Below are positions 50,301 through 62,873 of a DNA stretch of 64,000 bases, one piece after another. Within the stretch, counting starts at the first letter, position 1; each line of letters opens with the position of its first letter. Source of the DNA: Talinum fruticosum (taxonomy: Eukaryota > Streptophyta > Magnoliopsida > Caryophyllales > Talinaceae); the NCBI GenBank assembly GCA_021018815.1, contig JAITYX010000059.1, forward strand, positions 2,480,001 to 2,544,000, in the 5' to 3' direction. The notes beneath the pieces were generated by a model. It made no database searches. It was not told the origin of the DNA and saw nothing but the letters and a program-made list of their open reading frames with translations. A program made the translations under genes and the position numbers.

Positions 50301-53300
50301 CTGGTTGGACTCATAAATTGGCTCAAAGTTGTCATATCACCGTCAAGAATTTGACAATACTGATTGAAGCAATCTGGATGGTGTCTTGGTTTTTTCTTAA
50401 TCTGACTTCGAGGTTATGATGAACCCAAAAGATGACAGCCTTAATTGAAAGTATACATCTCAAGCTTTTCGATAAAGTGCGGTTCGTCCCAAATGGAGTT
50501 CAAACCCATTAACTAATTAAGGTATTGAGCACTCTAAAACCGGGTATGCAATGAGTGAATTGATCATGTGGGTATTTCTAATTTGGTCTTTGGGGCTGGA
50601 CCAGTGATGTGTAGTGAGGGCGGAAGCAAAGGGAAGTCAAAACCGCAAGCAAAGCACCCGGACAGAATGCAGGTCTGCGGTAGTGATCTTGGGAGATTGG
50701 GTGAAAGGAGGGGCAAACGGATGAATTTGAAGCTGAAATTTGGTATGGAGCTTCTCAACTGGTTGAAGAAGCTCTGGTATTTTTTGGATTTTTTGTCGCC
50801 GGGAACACCTTGATCAAAGGTCTGAAAGTCAGGGTTCTGGGCTGACTGTCCAGGATGATATCCTTTGTATATATCGAAGGTGGGGGTCGGGGTACTGCTT
50901 GGATGGAGGCGATTTTGGGGGAAATGAAGTGGACTCGCTGGGCTGGAGGTGGACAAAGTTTGGAGTGAAATGGATGAGCGGTTTGTGAGATATGGAAATG
51001 GAAAGTGAAGGGATAAAACCGAGGCTATCTCTAGGATACAGAAACACCACCTAGAAACGACCAAGGGGCACCTCTCGCCTTGCCGGATACAGAAACACCA
51101 CCGGTAGGTTTTGAGGACTCAATGAACACCACCAAGTAGCCAACTTGGATACAACAATTGAGATTCAAAAGGGAAGAGCAATCCAGCTCAAGTTTGTCAT
51201 TCATATAATAATCAAGGTTGTTTTTACAATGCTATTACAAGCTGAATTTATAGGAAATAAAAATAGCATTTAACTAAGCTGAAAACTAAATCTAAAATGA
51301 TAAAGATGCTTTCCTCTTCTCCAAGTTAGGCTTGAGTGAATTTCGGCCAAGTATTTTGAGAATTAGGAACATGTGGTTGTGAGGCCTTTTCCCCTTATGC
51401 AAGCTTCATTTCCATTTGGCCAACGCATCATATTCTAAGAGGCTTCTAGAATGCCTTCTTTCCTCTCCTTGATGCATCACTTTAGGCGCTTAATCATATT
51501 GCATTTGGACCTTGGACCGACCAAAAATATGCACCAAGTTATTTATGTGCAAAAGACTTAACACTTCACGGTTTGTCATGGCCGAACCCACCTTGCTCTT
51601 AACGTGGAGGAATTAAGTAGCTAGCTTTGATTCTTCTTGGCTATCCTTCTTGGCTCTTAGGTAAATAATTATTTATGAACATGAATTCATAAAAGATCAC
51701 ATTCTCAGCTTCTCATCCTCCGGGATAAAAAATGAACAAAGGAAATTCAAATGTTGTCGGTTGATTTCCATGCATATTTGACCTCTTTTGATGAATTGCC
51801 TTTGGTCCATAATCTAGGTCAGTCCACTTTCCATCAACCAGGGCAATGGAGCTTATTTCAAGAGTTTGTTTAGCTCTCTTGATCGCTTAGAAGGCTTCAT
51901 GGACTTGCTCCCTTTTCATTGTACCATAAACATACGAATCATAGTTTTACAAGGGGAGATTGGGATGATATGATGCACAATGCTTAGGTTGGGTGGCAGC
52001 AAGTAAGAATGCTTCAGGAGTTCTATATGATAAGAAACTGCCAGTTAAATTGAAGTTCAAGTTATGCTGCATATTTTCTTGAGCAGGCCTGTAGTATGGT
52101 GGTGAGTGTTGGCAAATTAAGAAGTACATCTGTCAGTGACTAGTGTTGAGCCACTTTCTCCTTCTATCATATTCCATATGGAGCTAGCTTTCGCATTTTG
52201 GCATCAATCTCTATTTCTGTTATTGCAGGTACCTTTTGCTGTTTCTTCCCTTAACTCTGGTTTTCTGCAGGTACAATATTATGAGAGGTTATTACCCCTG
52301 GTTCCATTGAGGGTGCCTCTTGGATCTTTTTCTGACATTAAAAGGGGGATTGCATTGTTACATTTTCACGTCGTGAAATATACAAATACAAGGTGAGTTC
52401 TAATATTAACTTCCTCTTCTGTTTCAAGAATGTGGACCGTCTATGATGGCGACTGTTGAACTCTTGCATGAAGCTTTTGTAGACATTGCATAATTAAGCT
52501 ATTGAATAACATTCATATCTGTGTTACAAATGTTAGTTCAATAGAGTTATTGGTTGCCTAGCAACTTATGTGCTGTGTCGTGACTATTGTCCTTGTTTCA
52601 GTAATGACTTTTTGCGATGAATTCATTGTAACTGCTTGCTCCTTTATATCATAGTATTGCTCTTTGTGGTGTTTCTTTCCTTGTATCACAATATTGCCTG
52701 AGTGGTTTATCGGCTTGTTTCTAGATCCTACACTTATTAACTATTATGCTCTGAGCTCAAAAGTATAGCTGTTATTAAGTTGGTGTCCATTAATTCCATT
52801 TTTAGACTGGGGAAGACTTCATTTTTTGTGATTTCTCCTTCCTTTTCCTTTCTTCAAGTCTTCAAGCTCATATCTACAAGCTACATAAGAACAACTTCTG
52901 GTGTTTAGAGCCCTGTGGCTCTGTGCGGTAGGGTGCATGAATATCACTTGCCTTGTGTTTATTCATATCTGTTTCTTGCTTGTCCCAACTCGAACACCTA
53001 AAACATAGTTGAAGAGGGCATAGAAGGACTTGATGGTACCACTTGTGTGTGTATGGCCACTTTATTATTGCGTTGGGCTTCACCTAGTTGTAGTCAAGCC
53101 TTTAATAGTAATTAATAATTTTGCATCACATAAAAGATATAGTCTAGTGAATGGAACTAAGTTGAGGCCGTTACACAAGGTAAGGAAGTGTTATGTAATG
53201 GGAAAGCTCATTGTTTTGTGTCTAGCTGTGACATGCCGCTGGTTTGAGAATCATACAGTAATAGATGTTAATGTATCGCATTGGCTGTTATGGGATACTG

Positions 53301-56300
53301 GGAAGCTAGAATCTTCAAAGTCATGCCTATGAGAGGATGATTCCTTTACTTCACCGCTATTGCGAACTTGCAGCCATCAGGACCTTGTTTAAGTTCTTTT
53401 GTAGTTTAAATCTGTGCATGTCCTTTTACATTTTAAGCTTGTTTGGGACTTCTTAAGCTGGTCGCCTACAGCCTATGAAAGGATAAGCTCTCGCCAATTA
53501 CAAGGAAATGGCCAAATAAGAAGGCTTGCTAAACTGCTCTTATGTGTTGAACAGGAGGCTGCTTTTTATAGCTTTTAGTCCAGGATTTAATGGGACAATT
53601 TATCTGCATTTTGGTAAGGCTTCCGTCAAGTGCTGGAGCCTTGGATTATATTTGTGGTTTTGTCTTTCCTTGTTACTCATAGCTTTTGGTTATATATCCA
53701 AGTACTCCCCGCCATTTCTAGGTGTTGGTCTTTGGCAATGTGAAGATGATTCCTTATTTTGTTGCATATTGTGCTTTTTATAGTGTGAATTATTTATTAA
53801 ACTCTGCAAGTGTTAAGACATGAATCATCAATTATGAAGTGTTACTTTATTTAAAGTATCAAATAAGCATGTCTGATGTCAATTTTCTCTTGCCTTGCAG
53901 AGAAAAATAGAAAGTAAGGGAAAGCATCTTTGCTCTGTTGTTTATGGTTCCTTGCCCCCGGAAACTCGCACAAGACAGGTAACAATAGGAAACAAGTTGT
54001 GAATGAATGTCCTCTGCTGTGTACAAATTGTGATATCGGGTATTGTTGTCACTCGGGTTCAAGGATGAACTTGGAGATATCGAGAAACTGATTGCACTTG
54101 GAGAAACTGAAGAGATAATGGAATTATGGAACTGTTTTTGATGTTTTCTCATCCCTGTGCTTGGATTAAACGATTATTTAGATTGGGACCATAGTTGGTA
54201 CCAATGGAGGGCCAATTGCTTAGAATCGGGATCCTAGTTAGAATCGATCGGGGGTGGTTAGAATCGGAATCGTAGAATCGGATCGAGAATCGTAAGATTC
54301 TACTATTTGTTTGTAATAGTGAATTTTTTTTAAAAGAATAAAAATCTTAGCAAACATTTACAAAGATTTATAGAAATCCTATTAAATTATACTTTGTGAA
54401 AGATTTTGTTTCAAAAGCATACTATTGCAATGAATTCTCAAATACAATGTGTCAGCAGTTTATGAAATTTATTTAGAATCGTGGATAAGATCGTAGGATC
54501 ATAGAACCATATTACGACCCTACCACAAATTTCTTGAACTAAATTAGGATTGTAAGATTCTAATATATTTAAGATTCTAATTGGAGTTCGTAGAATCATA
54601 AGACTGTAAGATCCAGAACGGGAGTTTAATAACCATGGCTGTGAGACTTTGGGGGCCTGGAAGTGGTGCTTGTGCTGAAATGAGGAGATTGAAAAAAAAA
54701 AACTTAGGCACTTTACACCTTAATTAACCATAAACCCATTTTATAATTACACTGTCATCCCCTGCCACATGCAACTGTAGTTTGTGAAGCTCTAGAGGCT
54801 ACTAAATTTGTTGATTCTGGTGAATCCCCTCACTCGATTTTGAGATTGAAATTCATGTTCTGGCACTATGTTACGTGTCCAGGCTTCAGGAAACACTGAG
54901 CTCATTTTCTAAGGAATGCAGGCAACAATGTTCAATGATGCGACCAGTGAGTTTGACGTTCTTGTGGCTAGTGATGCAATTGGAATGGGTCTCAATCTTA
55001 ATATTTCTAGAATCATATTTTCAACAATGAAGAAGTTCGATGGTGTGGAAATGCGTGACCTGACTGTGCCAGAGATCAAGCAAATATCAGGTATGGTGTA
55101 TTCCGCCCTTGATTTCAACCAACAGCAAGCGTATAGACATTGTTTCCTCTGAATGCTATATTAGAATTTAGAATGCCTCTGATAATAATAGCTGTAACAA
55201 GCAGCAGAAGAACAAAAGCTACTTGCACAACCGAACCCCCATTTTGGGGCTGGGGTGGGGTTGCATTCATGAAGAAGCAGAAGAGTCAAATCAAATATAT
55301 CACTGAAATTTAATCTTCAAGTATATGCAGCCTTATCACACATTTGTTGTGATATGTTTCTGCTAATCCCTTTTTAGATAACCTTCACTGGCCCTTTATT
55401 TCACTAGTAACAAAGTCTAACGTGCAGTTTAACGAGGCATATCATAATCCATATCTGTAATGTCAGGCAGTGACTCTTGCAACCCTGTTTTTCAATATTT
55501 TGTGGCCTTTTCCCCTTCTCAGTCCTCTCTTGCTCTCTGCTCCTCTCTCCCAAACCCCCCAAAAAAAAAAAGAGAGAGAAAGAAAAAGAAAAAACCTAAA
55601 AAAGCTGCTATTCAATTTCTTCCGGTTCATGGATTCCTACTGCTCCTAATTTGTAGTAGTCTGCTATCTGTGAGGCTTTGCATGCTTCCAGGTGTTACTG
55701 AAGGATTGGCATGATCAGAGGATGTTGGCTTAGTAATTTCTGCAACACCCAGATCACTGGCCCTTCAATTGGCCGGACTTTACAATCATTGCCAAGCAAG
55801 AACCCTCTGGCATGTCAATTACTATAGGCTGGTGTGGTGATGATGCTTTCCAGCTCTGTAACCTGAAGGAACCCTAGTTTCACGAGTCTTTCACCCTCCG
55901 TATATTTACTGTTACTAAGTTTTTGCTTGAGTGTTGTTAGTTAAGATGCACCGAGATAGTACTAAATGTCAGAATTGCACTGGATCCTTCTGTTATAAAA
56001 TACTTGAACTGAGTGTAACATTGGTATGCTGATCTTCCTTATCCTATTCTTTTGTTTCTCATATTGCAATGCTCTAAATTGAAATCCAGATTGTTTAACA
56101 TAATAACATCATTGTTAATGATGAAGACATATATTGACTAGTAATGCTGGAAGTTTTTGTGCCTCAACAGTTATGTGCAAATTTTGTCTTCATTTATGTC
56201 TGTCAAATCTGTCTTGCTAGTACAAGTTTGATAGACATAAATGAAGATTTAAGTTCAGAATCTGAAATGCTCTTGAAGCGGGAACTTTCATCTAACTGGA

Positions 56301-59300
56301 TAACCTGTTTTATGTTGTTGGTTGCCTAAAGTCTTTCCAAGGCAGGATCTGCTGATGTCCTAACATATGTTTAAAGTTAAGTTTATTAAGTTTCCAATAT
56401 GTTCTTTGCCTGAAATAATAAAAATCTTGCTGCCTGTTTACAGCATAGTTCTGGTCTAATCAGACCCTAGGACACAGTGAAGGTTAGGTACATCGGTATA
56501 CAGCTATAGACAGGTTAACCTACTCACAACATGGTTTGTTAATATGTAAATTCCCCTTGTCACTGAAGCAGAGCAATATGTTTCTCAGAAGAATGCAAGT
56601 TAAATTGAACCCAAAAATTACTAGATACTGAGATGAATTATAAAGATTCCAAATGATCAATCAGTTCTTCTGGAGAGGCTTTGCTTTCAGAATTTGTTGA
56701 AATGAATGAGTTTGCTGTGAAATAAGGGAAACTCCAAACCTTTCATTTGCTCCCTTCACAGTTCCTATTGTATAAAGATAAGAGGTAGCCGTGGAAGAAG
56801 CTGAGGGGGAAAAGAAAAGTCAAGTTTTCATTTCATTAGTCAAATTTAGATCCTGGAAGTTGCTATGTGCATCTTGAAGTTGCAGTTGAGTGGTAAATGT
56901 ATTTTGAATGTCAAGCCAAGTGTGCTTAGATGTTAGCTTAATATGAACAGGTGAGAAGTATGAGATGCTGGAGATTGGTGTCTGGTCTGGTGATATAACT
57001 GAAATGCCTTACTGAAAGTTCCTAATTGCTTATTAATGGAGTACAGGTAGTTGAGTCAATCTATGTTTACAAACATATGAAAGCTAAAGCCTGAGGCACA
57101 TTAGGCGTGTTTCATCTTAGATGATATTTAATTCATCATACTGTTATAATGTAGATAGGAGCTTGCATTATTTCTCTACACTTTGTGTGTGATCCCCATG
57201 AATCCTCGATAATTTTTTGTTTTGCCGCGTAGGGAGAGCTGGTAGGTATGGATCCAAGTTCCCTGTTGGTGAAGTGACTTGTTTAGATGCAGAGGATTTG
57301 CCACTTCTTCACTCAGCACTTAAGTCTCCATCGCCCGACTTAGAGGTGATTATAGCTACCCTGAAGTCACACTAGCTAGTAGCTACATCTTTATGAGTTT
57401 TTGTTCTGTCTCATGTTGCATTAAATTTTTTAATATCAGTATCAATCATCAAATTCTTAAAATTTGATCCAAGCCTTCAAGATATTATCTTGTATGTAAT
57501 GATATCTTTATTCTTTACAGAGTGCTGGACTGTTCCCAAGTTATGATCTCTTGCTTATGTATTCAAGAGCAAATCCAGAAAGTGGAATTCACCAGATATT
57601 GGTAGGTCTCTTAGATGATTTTTGTCCTATTCTTTTCTGCACAAAAATACACGTGGGCATGTTTTTGTATATTGCTTTAAATAGTGAGCTGGAAGTTGCT
57701 TTTGCACCTGTTTGTGTGCGTGAAAATATTACATGCCGAGGACCTATATATTCTAAGATAAATCATACTATGTCCATATCTTAGTTTAAAAAAGCTCAAG
57801 GTGCATAGAAGCGCGGAGTGTCCTCCTGGGGCTTGGGGCACGGGCTTTTTGGAACGAGGCACGCTTACTAAAAATGCTTAAAAATTATTACTAAGCAATA
57901 TTTTTGGTCGAATATGTTAGATGATGACATCAAATAAGTGATTAGATATCATTGTAACTACGAAAAATACCCCAAAGATTCTTAGATTGTGACAATACAA
58001 TGAATTCGATACGATTTTCACAAAAAAAGCAACCACACTAAAAAAATAGTACAAATCGGAAAAAGGGCAACTTACCAACTTACTCAGAGAGAGCGAGAGA
58101 GAGAGAGAGCAAAAGAAAAAAATAAAAAAATCCAGTGAGGCGCTGCGCCCTGGCTGAGGTGCAGACTGAGGGGCGTGCCTTGTGGGATTTTTGGAGGGAC
58201 TGGGCTTGACCCCTTGCAAGGCATACGGCTTCACGCATTTGTGCACCTAAGGTGCGCTTTTTAAAACTAAGGTCCATATTACGTCATATTATCACATATT
58301 TTTTCATATATATATATAGGATAGTAACTTTAGCTCACAATTGCTTTGACATATTAATTAGAGGCTTGACTGTTGCTTGTAATATGTTCTCTCTATAGAT
58401 ATTGTTTCTTCATTTCTCATTTCATCTTAGTAGTATGTAGGCAAAATTATTACTATTAAAATCCTGTTTTCTTTAATCTGGTTTGGCAGGAACACTTTAT
58501 AGATAATGCCAAGTTGTCTTCAAACTACTTCATCTCTGACTGTGAAGATATGCTGGTATGCAAGATCATAAGTAATGCTTGCCTTTCTAATAGCATTGAC
58601 TACTGCAATACATTTAATCTTTCTGCTGAACTGTTGATATTTAATCACTTTAATATTTGGTACTACCTTTTTTAATTCCAAAAATGATAATGTTGCAGAA
58701 AGTTGCAGCTGTCATCGATGAACTGCCTCTTGATTTGCACGAGAAATACCTCTTTTGCATCAGGTACAATTTTCTATGTAATTGAAAAATATTACTTTGT
58801 TGTCAACTGCTACAATTGCTTATATTTCGTCATTTGGTTCTCTCAGTAGTCAGAGATTGCTCGTACTAAGAAAATTTTTCTATTACGACAACAGTCATAG
58901 TATTTCTTGTACTGTATTGTTTGTTTTTGTTTGTTTTGTTTTGACTTTTTCCTCTTTTTCTTTTATTATGACGCTTTTTCCAATTATGCGGATGATCTTC
59001 ATCCATTTGCATCTGCATTTTTAAAACATTAATTAACTGTTAGTATGAGTAATTTGAGGAAGTGTAAGTCCTACATATGTCTGGTGTATCATCATCTTGA
59101 TTATCATTTATGTTGTTATGGTATTCATATACCCTGACAAACTTTTGGCTTCTGGTAAATGTTGTTACTCCTAATCTCTTATGCACATTAGAGCTTTTTG
59201 TGGATTTTTCATTCGTCCATTTGACACACAATGATTTCACATATCAGCTGGCTGCTAGTTACCTTACCTCTATTTTTGCTACTTTTTTTATGATTCATTG

Positions 59301-61049
59301 CTGTCTCGACATAGAGGCTGCTATTTCTATGGAAATTATCCTAAAATCTGATGCAATTATCTTCTGACTGCAGCCCAGTTGATATGAATGATGATATTTC
59401 ATCACAGGGACTTGTGCAGGTGATGAAGTCTAATTTCTTCTTAAAACTTGCTGGGTTTGTTTTTTTTTTTTTTTTTATTTTAAATTGATCTTGCTTGTAC
59501 TGTCGAGTGAGCAGTTTGCACAAACCTATACAAAGAGAAGAATTGTTCATCTACGGGAGATCTTCACCCCTGGAACGCTTAAGGTGCCTAAGACACCAAC
59601 TGCCCTCCAGGAATTAGAGTCCATCCACAAGGTCAGACATTTTCTTGCTGAGACTTTCTGGATTTGTTCAAGTGCGTTCTTTAGTTTGTCTTTGTTGGAC
59701 ATACATCATTATCGGCTTTCTGTTTACCTTTTTCTGAGTTGGAGACTCCTGCCCTTCCGTTAAATATTGGTTGGCATTACTGTTGTTTTTAATAAAATAA
59801 TGAGTATCACCAATATAATTTTTCTGGATTTTGTTCCCCGGAGATGGAATTGTAGTATTGCTCTTTAGGGTATGCCAGTCATTTGTTTTGTATCTCCATT
59901 TGCTGTGAATCCAGAGTTTGCTATCCATTTTGTTTCTGTGACTGGTTTAGTTATTTTTTGGTTAAGGTTAAAATCAATATTAATTCGAACTGAAAGAACA
60001 TATCCAATGGTAAGATTGTTTTAAGCGTATGACTGGTTGTTAAGCAGTCTGTGGATTTGGTATTATATTGTGATGTCAAGGCTCAACTGAATACCAATAT
60101 TGCACAACGGAAACTGGGCTGTTTTAGAAAATTGATGCAACGAAAATGCACAATGTCCATTACAAGCAATAGGCTGTGTTTTTTATGTTTTTGAATAAAA
60201 TGATTGTTAATACTTAATCGAAAATGTCTGGCGGTAGCCAAAATTGAGCAAACTTAAAAGGGTTTCAATTTGATTTTATCATTATCAGTTATCAACTTAC
60301 AAGCAATAGGCTGTGTTTTTTATGTTTTTGAACAAAATGATCGTTAATACTTAATCGAAAATGGTTGGGGGTAGCCAAAATTGAGCAAACTTTAAAGGGT
60401 TTCAATTTGATTTTATCATTATCGGTTATCAACTTACAAGAATCTTAATTTCCTCATTATTAAATTGACGGTAAATTCCTACATCAATTATTTCTTATAA
60501 ACTAATTTTGATGAAGATATGGATTTCTTAATCTATGCTCAAGATATTTCATGACTTGTGGATCCATATATTTCATGACTTGTGGATCCATGCTGCATCT
60601 AACACACAAAATTTTATCACGTCCGCACAGATTGTAACTGCAAATAGAAGAGATCTGTTTGCCGCTATTTATGGTCACGGTTACATTTCTAATCTGTGTA
60701 TTTTGCCACTATTTATGGTCACGGTTACATTTCTAATCTGTGTATTTATTGGCTGAAGGTTTTGGAGCTCTATGTTTGGTTAAGTTTTCGCCTGGAGGAT
60801 TCATTCCCAGACCGGGAGCTGGCAGCTTCACAGAAGGCTATTTGCAGCATGTATGTATGGAAAATCCTATTAAATTTATTAGTCCTATCTTTTTCCTCTT
60901 GGTGTAATTTCAGATTTCTTCTAAATTGAACTTGCAGGTTGATTGAAGAGTTTCTTCAGCAGTATGGTTGGCAAAAGCCAATATCTAAAAGACTACCAAA
61001 CCATGTTAACTTATCCCGTTTAGCACAGCATGTGAGGCGAAAGCTATAG
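44364..61049 (+). CDS. SUV3: Mitochondrial ATP-dependent RNA helicase SUV3 (16 exons)
   Basis: DExH-type helicase that unwinds RNA or DNA duplexes 3' to 5' and supports mitochondrial RNA turnover. Exons: 44364-44409, 45278-45395, 46789-46910, 47017-47207, 48490-48630, 52271-52392, 53901-53978, 54922-55090, 57233-57345, 57521-57601, 58490-58555, 58699-58763, 59374-59419, 59515-59631, 60759-60850, 60938-61049. The Arg-rich start [15 protein letters not shown] suits a mitochondrial presequence. Motif I is [10 protein letters not shown], motif II DEIQ, then [11 protein letters not shown], motif [14 protein letters not shown] and motif VI QISGRAGR. The SUV3 C-terminal region follows ([30 protein letters not shown]). 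One base appears missing near 52357 in exon 6 (an expected GG read as G). With it the protein is about 559 residues, near the plant norm. Intron 4 begins GC. Introns hold minisatellites and small transposons. Confidence 0.93.
44505..45230. repeat. Minisatellite of about 154-162 bp, 4-5 copies, in SUV3 intron 1
   Basis: Copies begin at the word GTTACAGCCTGTAATTT or variants near 44505, 44667, 44822, 44976 and 45135. Each contains GATGTTCTGTCGAGATTGATTTG, GAGCACTTAATTTGAACATA and ATGAGTTATTGAAA. The last copy is partial. Copies differ by small changes, so the array is not new. Confidence 0.88.
47208..48489 (+). other. GC-AG intron of SUV3 (intron 4)
   Basis: Exon 4 must end at …GATTCAG because exon 5 resumes exactly at ATGTTAGGTTGC (DEIQ then MLGC as in other SUV3 proteins). 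The intron therefore begins GCATGT, a GC donor, and ends TTTCAG. No GT donor nearby keeps the frame. GC-AG introns are a small known minority in plants. A single base error turning GT into GC is the alternative. Confidence 0.7.
49500..49625. repeat. Remnant related to the GC-rich MITE at 57780-58271
   Basis: Words such as GAGGCACGGGGCACACGCC, GCTCGTGCC and GGTGCACTTTGTAAAACTGAA parallel the interior and right end of the MITE in intron 10. The left end is not recognisable. It lies in SUV3 intron 5. Confidence 0.4.
49940..51260. repeat. Unresolved repeat region in SUV3 intron 5, with an open frame
   Basis: The word GGATACAGAAACACCACC occurs twice at about 51036 and 51092. The flanks at 49950-50110 and 51060-51260 look like degenerate LTR-type sequence read in reverse (for example CCCCTTATATAGAGGG). 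Between them a 166-codon frame is open on the minus strand (51064-50564), rich in Ser, Pro and Phe, with the odd block [19 protein letters not shown] recognise no family. A captured gene fragment inside a transposon is possible. Confidence 0.25.
54196..54640. repeat. GAATCG/TAGAATC-rich degenerate repeat in SUV3 intron 7
   Basis: Loose repeats of AGAATCGG, GTAGAATC and their complement GATTCTAC give this stretch internal foldback potential. It resembles plant non-autonomous DNA elements, but no clear terminal repeats or target duplication could be fixed. Confidence 0.35.
57772..58279. mobile_element. hAT-type MITE in SUV3 intron 10
   Basis: A 492-bp element (57780-58271) has inverted ends CTTAGTTTAAAAAAGC… and …GCTTTTTAAAACTAAG, extended imperfectly for about 40 bases. 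It is flanked by a perfect 8-bp duplication GTCCATAT (57772-57779 and 58272-58279). The interior is rich in GGCGC/GGCACGC words. No coding capacity. The 8-bp duplication points to hAT. Confidence 0.8.
60160..60440. repeat. Tandem duplication, 137-bp unit, in SUV3 intron 14
   Basis: Copy 1 (60160-60296) and copy 2 (60297-60433) both start TTACAAGCAATAGGCTGTG and differ at only a few sites. TTACAAG begins a third copy at 60434 and then diverges. Confidence 0.93.
60544..60590. repeat. Tandem duplication, 24-bp unit
   Basis: Two exact copies of ATATTTCATGACTTGTGG plus GATCCA, in SUV3 intron 14. Confidence 0.9.
60661..60748. repeat. Tandem duplication, 44-bp unit, just before SUV3 exon 15
   Basis: Copies at 60661-60704 and 60705-60748 differ at two positions. 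The second ends 10 bases before the acceptor of exon 15 (60759), so the branch-point region of intron 14 is itself duplicated. Confidence 0.93.
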
Positions 61050-62873
61050 CCAGACAGTCATGCCCAAAAACTCTCAACAAGTTGTCATTGGTCAAAGATC
61101 AACTGTATCAACGATATTTCAAGATAAGAGTGGATGGGCAGAGGCAAGAACCGGATTTACTGCCTCGTGTCTAGACTAACCCTTCAGCTTTCATACTTCT
61201 GATAGTATGTCCTTAATTGGTTGCAATTCTGGCAGTTTTTGTGCACTCCTTTCATGCCTGATTAAGCGCTCATAGGAGGAAAGGTAGAAAGTCCCGTTTT
61301 CATAGGCAACTTAAGCACTCTCACATGGCTACCAAGACCTCTGCTTAGGCATGAACGGCCGTAAGTGCAGTGATGGAACAAACGTTGTTGCCCCATCCAG
61401 CTTCAAACTGCTTCATTCTGTCTACTTCTTGTTCCTTGTACTATACGTGTATGTCTCCCAATAATATTACTGGATAGGTGTTTTTTGTTTTATGTAAGTT
61501 CTTTTATGTAATCTTAGATCAAATTCTATTAATTACTTGACATTTTTATGGTGGCATCTTGATGTCCTTTTGATTTCTACCGCATTTTGTTCAGAGTATT
61601 ATCACAATTGAAAAATGTAATGTCTTTTCCAACAACAAAAAAATGTAATGTCATATTTACTACTGATGCAAAAGTGAGGTTATGTCATCAGGTAATTTGT
61701 TAGGTGTCAATCTGTTCTATACCTGGTACTTATGATGAATATATTTCACCGGATGAGATAACCCAACCCTGGGATGGCAATGCCAAATATCTGTTCTGAT
61801 TTGCATTAGAAGAATCTGATCTTGACTCACCAAAATTGACCGATGTGAACTTAATTTGAACTGAACTTGACCTGAACATTTTATTTGAACTTTTTTTTAT
61901 AGGACAAGTATGTTGGCCAAAATTTTGAGGAGCCAAAATTAATTCGAATTAAAAATTATCCAATCGAAACTAAAATCGAACTAGACATTGTCAATCCATG
62001 ATTAAAGGAACTGAACCCGTACGGTCACAACCAAATTAAATGACTCGTTTGTCAGTTTTAGGCTTTACAGATGGTGAGTTGGGGACTATATCATTTGCTA
62101 GCTGTCTTCACTCCTGAGTCTCAAATTATTTTGTGAATGCTTGATGACATTCATTTATTGCCGAGTTTTATGTTATGTCTTTGCCTCCCAATAACACTAG
62201 CTAACAAATAAAGAAACGTAGGATCAACTCATTACGTCTGCTAAGGAAGAATCCTCATATTTGAATATTTTTTTCAAATGATGCGTAAAATTTATATAAA
62301 CGAGATTTGAATAATTTTTAAAAGATGCTATTGGTTTAACCGACTAACATCCTCTAAAGAAGAATCCTTTGATGTAGATACATAGTTACGTTACGTACTT
62401 GACTTTAGGCAAATTAGTCCCGGAGGAGGGGTGTACAAGGCTAAAATGTCTTGCCTAGACCTAGCCAGATTGAACTCATCCTGATGACGGTAGTGTGAAC
62501 GACTAAAATGCCTTGCCTAGACCTAGCCAGAATTGATTGATCTCAAACCCGATCATGGTAGGTCAGATGCCTAGTGTTGCCTACCTGGTGGAGATGAAGA
62601 AAGATAATCCCAGAGATTGAAGGACGATGCATCCGCCACAATATGCAAGCATACCAACTATCACTTGTAATTGATGCATATGAGATATGACTAACGATTT
62701 CATGTTCGGAGACTGCGGAAACATATGACTAAGCAAAACCAAAATATACAGCTACACATCGGTTTTTAATACAGACATAACTTTGGTTCTTGGAACAAGA
62801 TGAAAGCAAAATCCAAGATACAGGGCATAATATTACAACGTGGTCGCATTATGTAGTAGCAAGTAGGAAAACT
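61050..62873. other. Convergent 3' flanks of SUV3 and HMT
   Basis: About 1.8 kb between facing stop codons, holding the 3' UTRs. The SUV3 transcript could end around 61500. About 61780-62030 has loose TGAACTTGACCTGAAC words. About 62400-62540 has a repeated AAATG(T/C)CTTGCCTAGACCTAGCCAGA block (about 62442 and 62508). No further gene is supported. Confidence 0.5.
61611..61652 (+). repeat. Micro-insertion with 14-bp direct repeats
   Basis: AAAAATGTAATGTC occurs at 61611-61624 and 61639-61652. The 14 bases between are TTTTCCAACAACAA. The layout matches the two other micro-insertions in this window. Confidence 0.5.

Noticed and set aside
60160..60440. A CRISPR-like or regulatory repeat array
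   Set aside because: Adjacent 137-bp copies without spacers in a plant intron are a simple tandem duplication.
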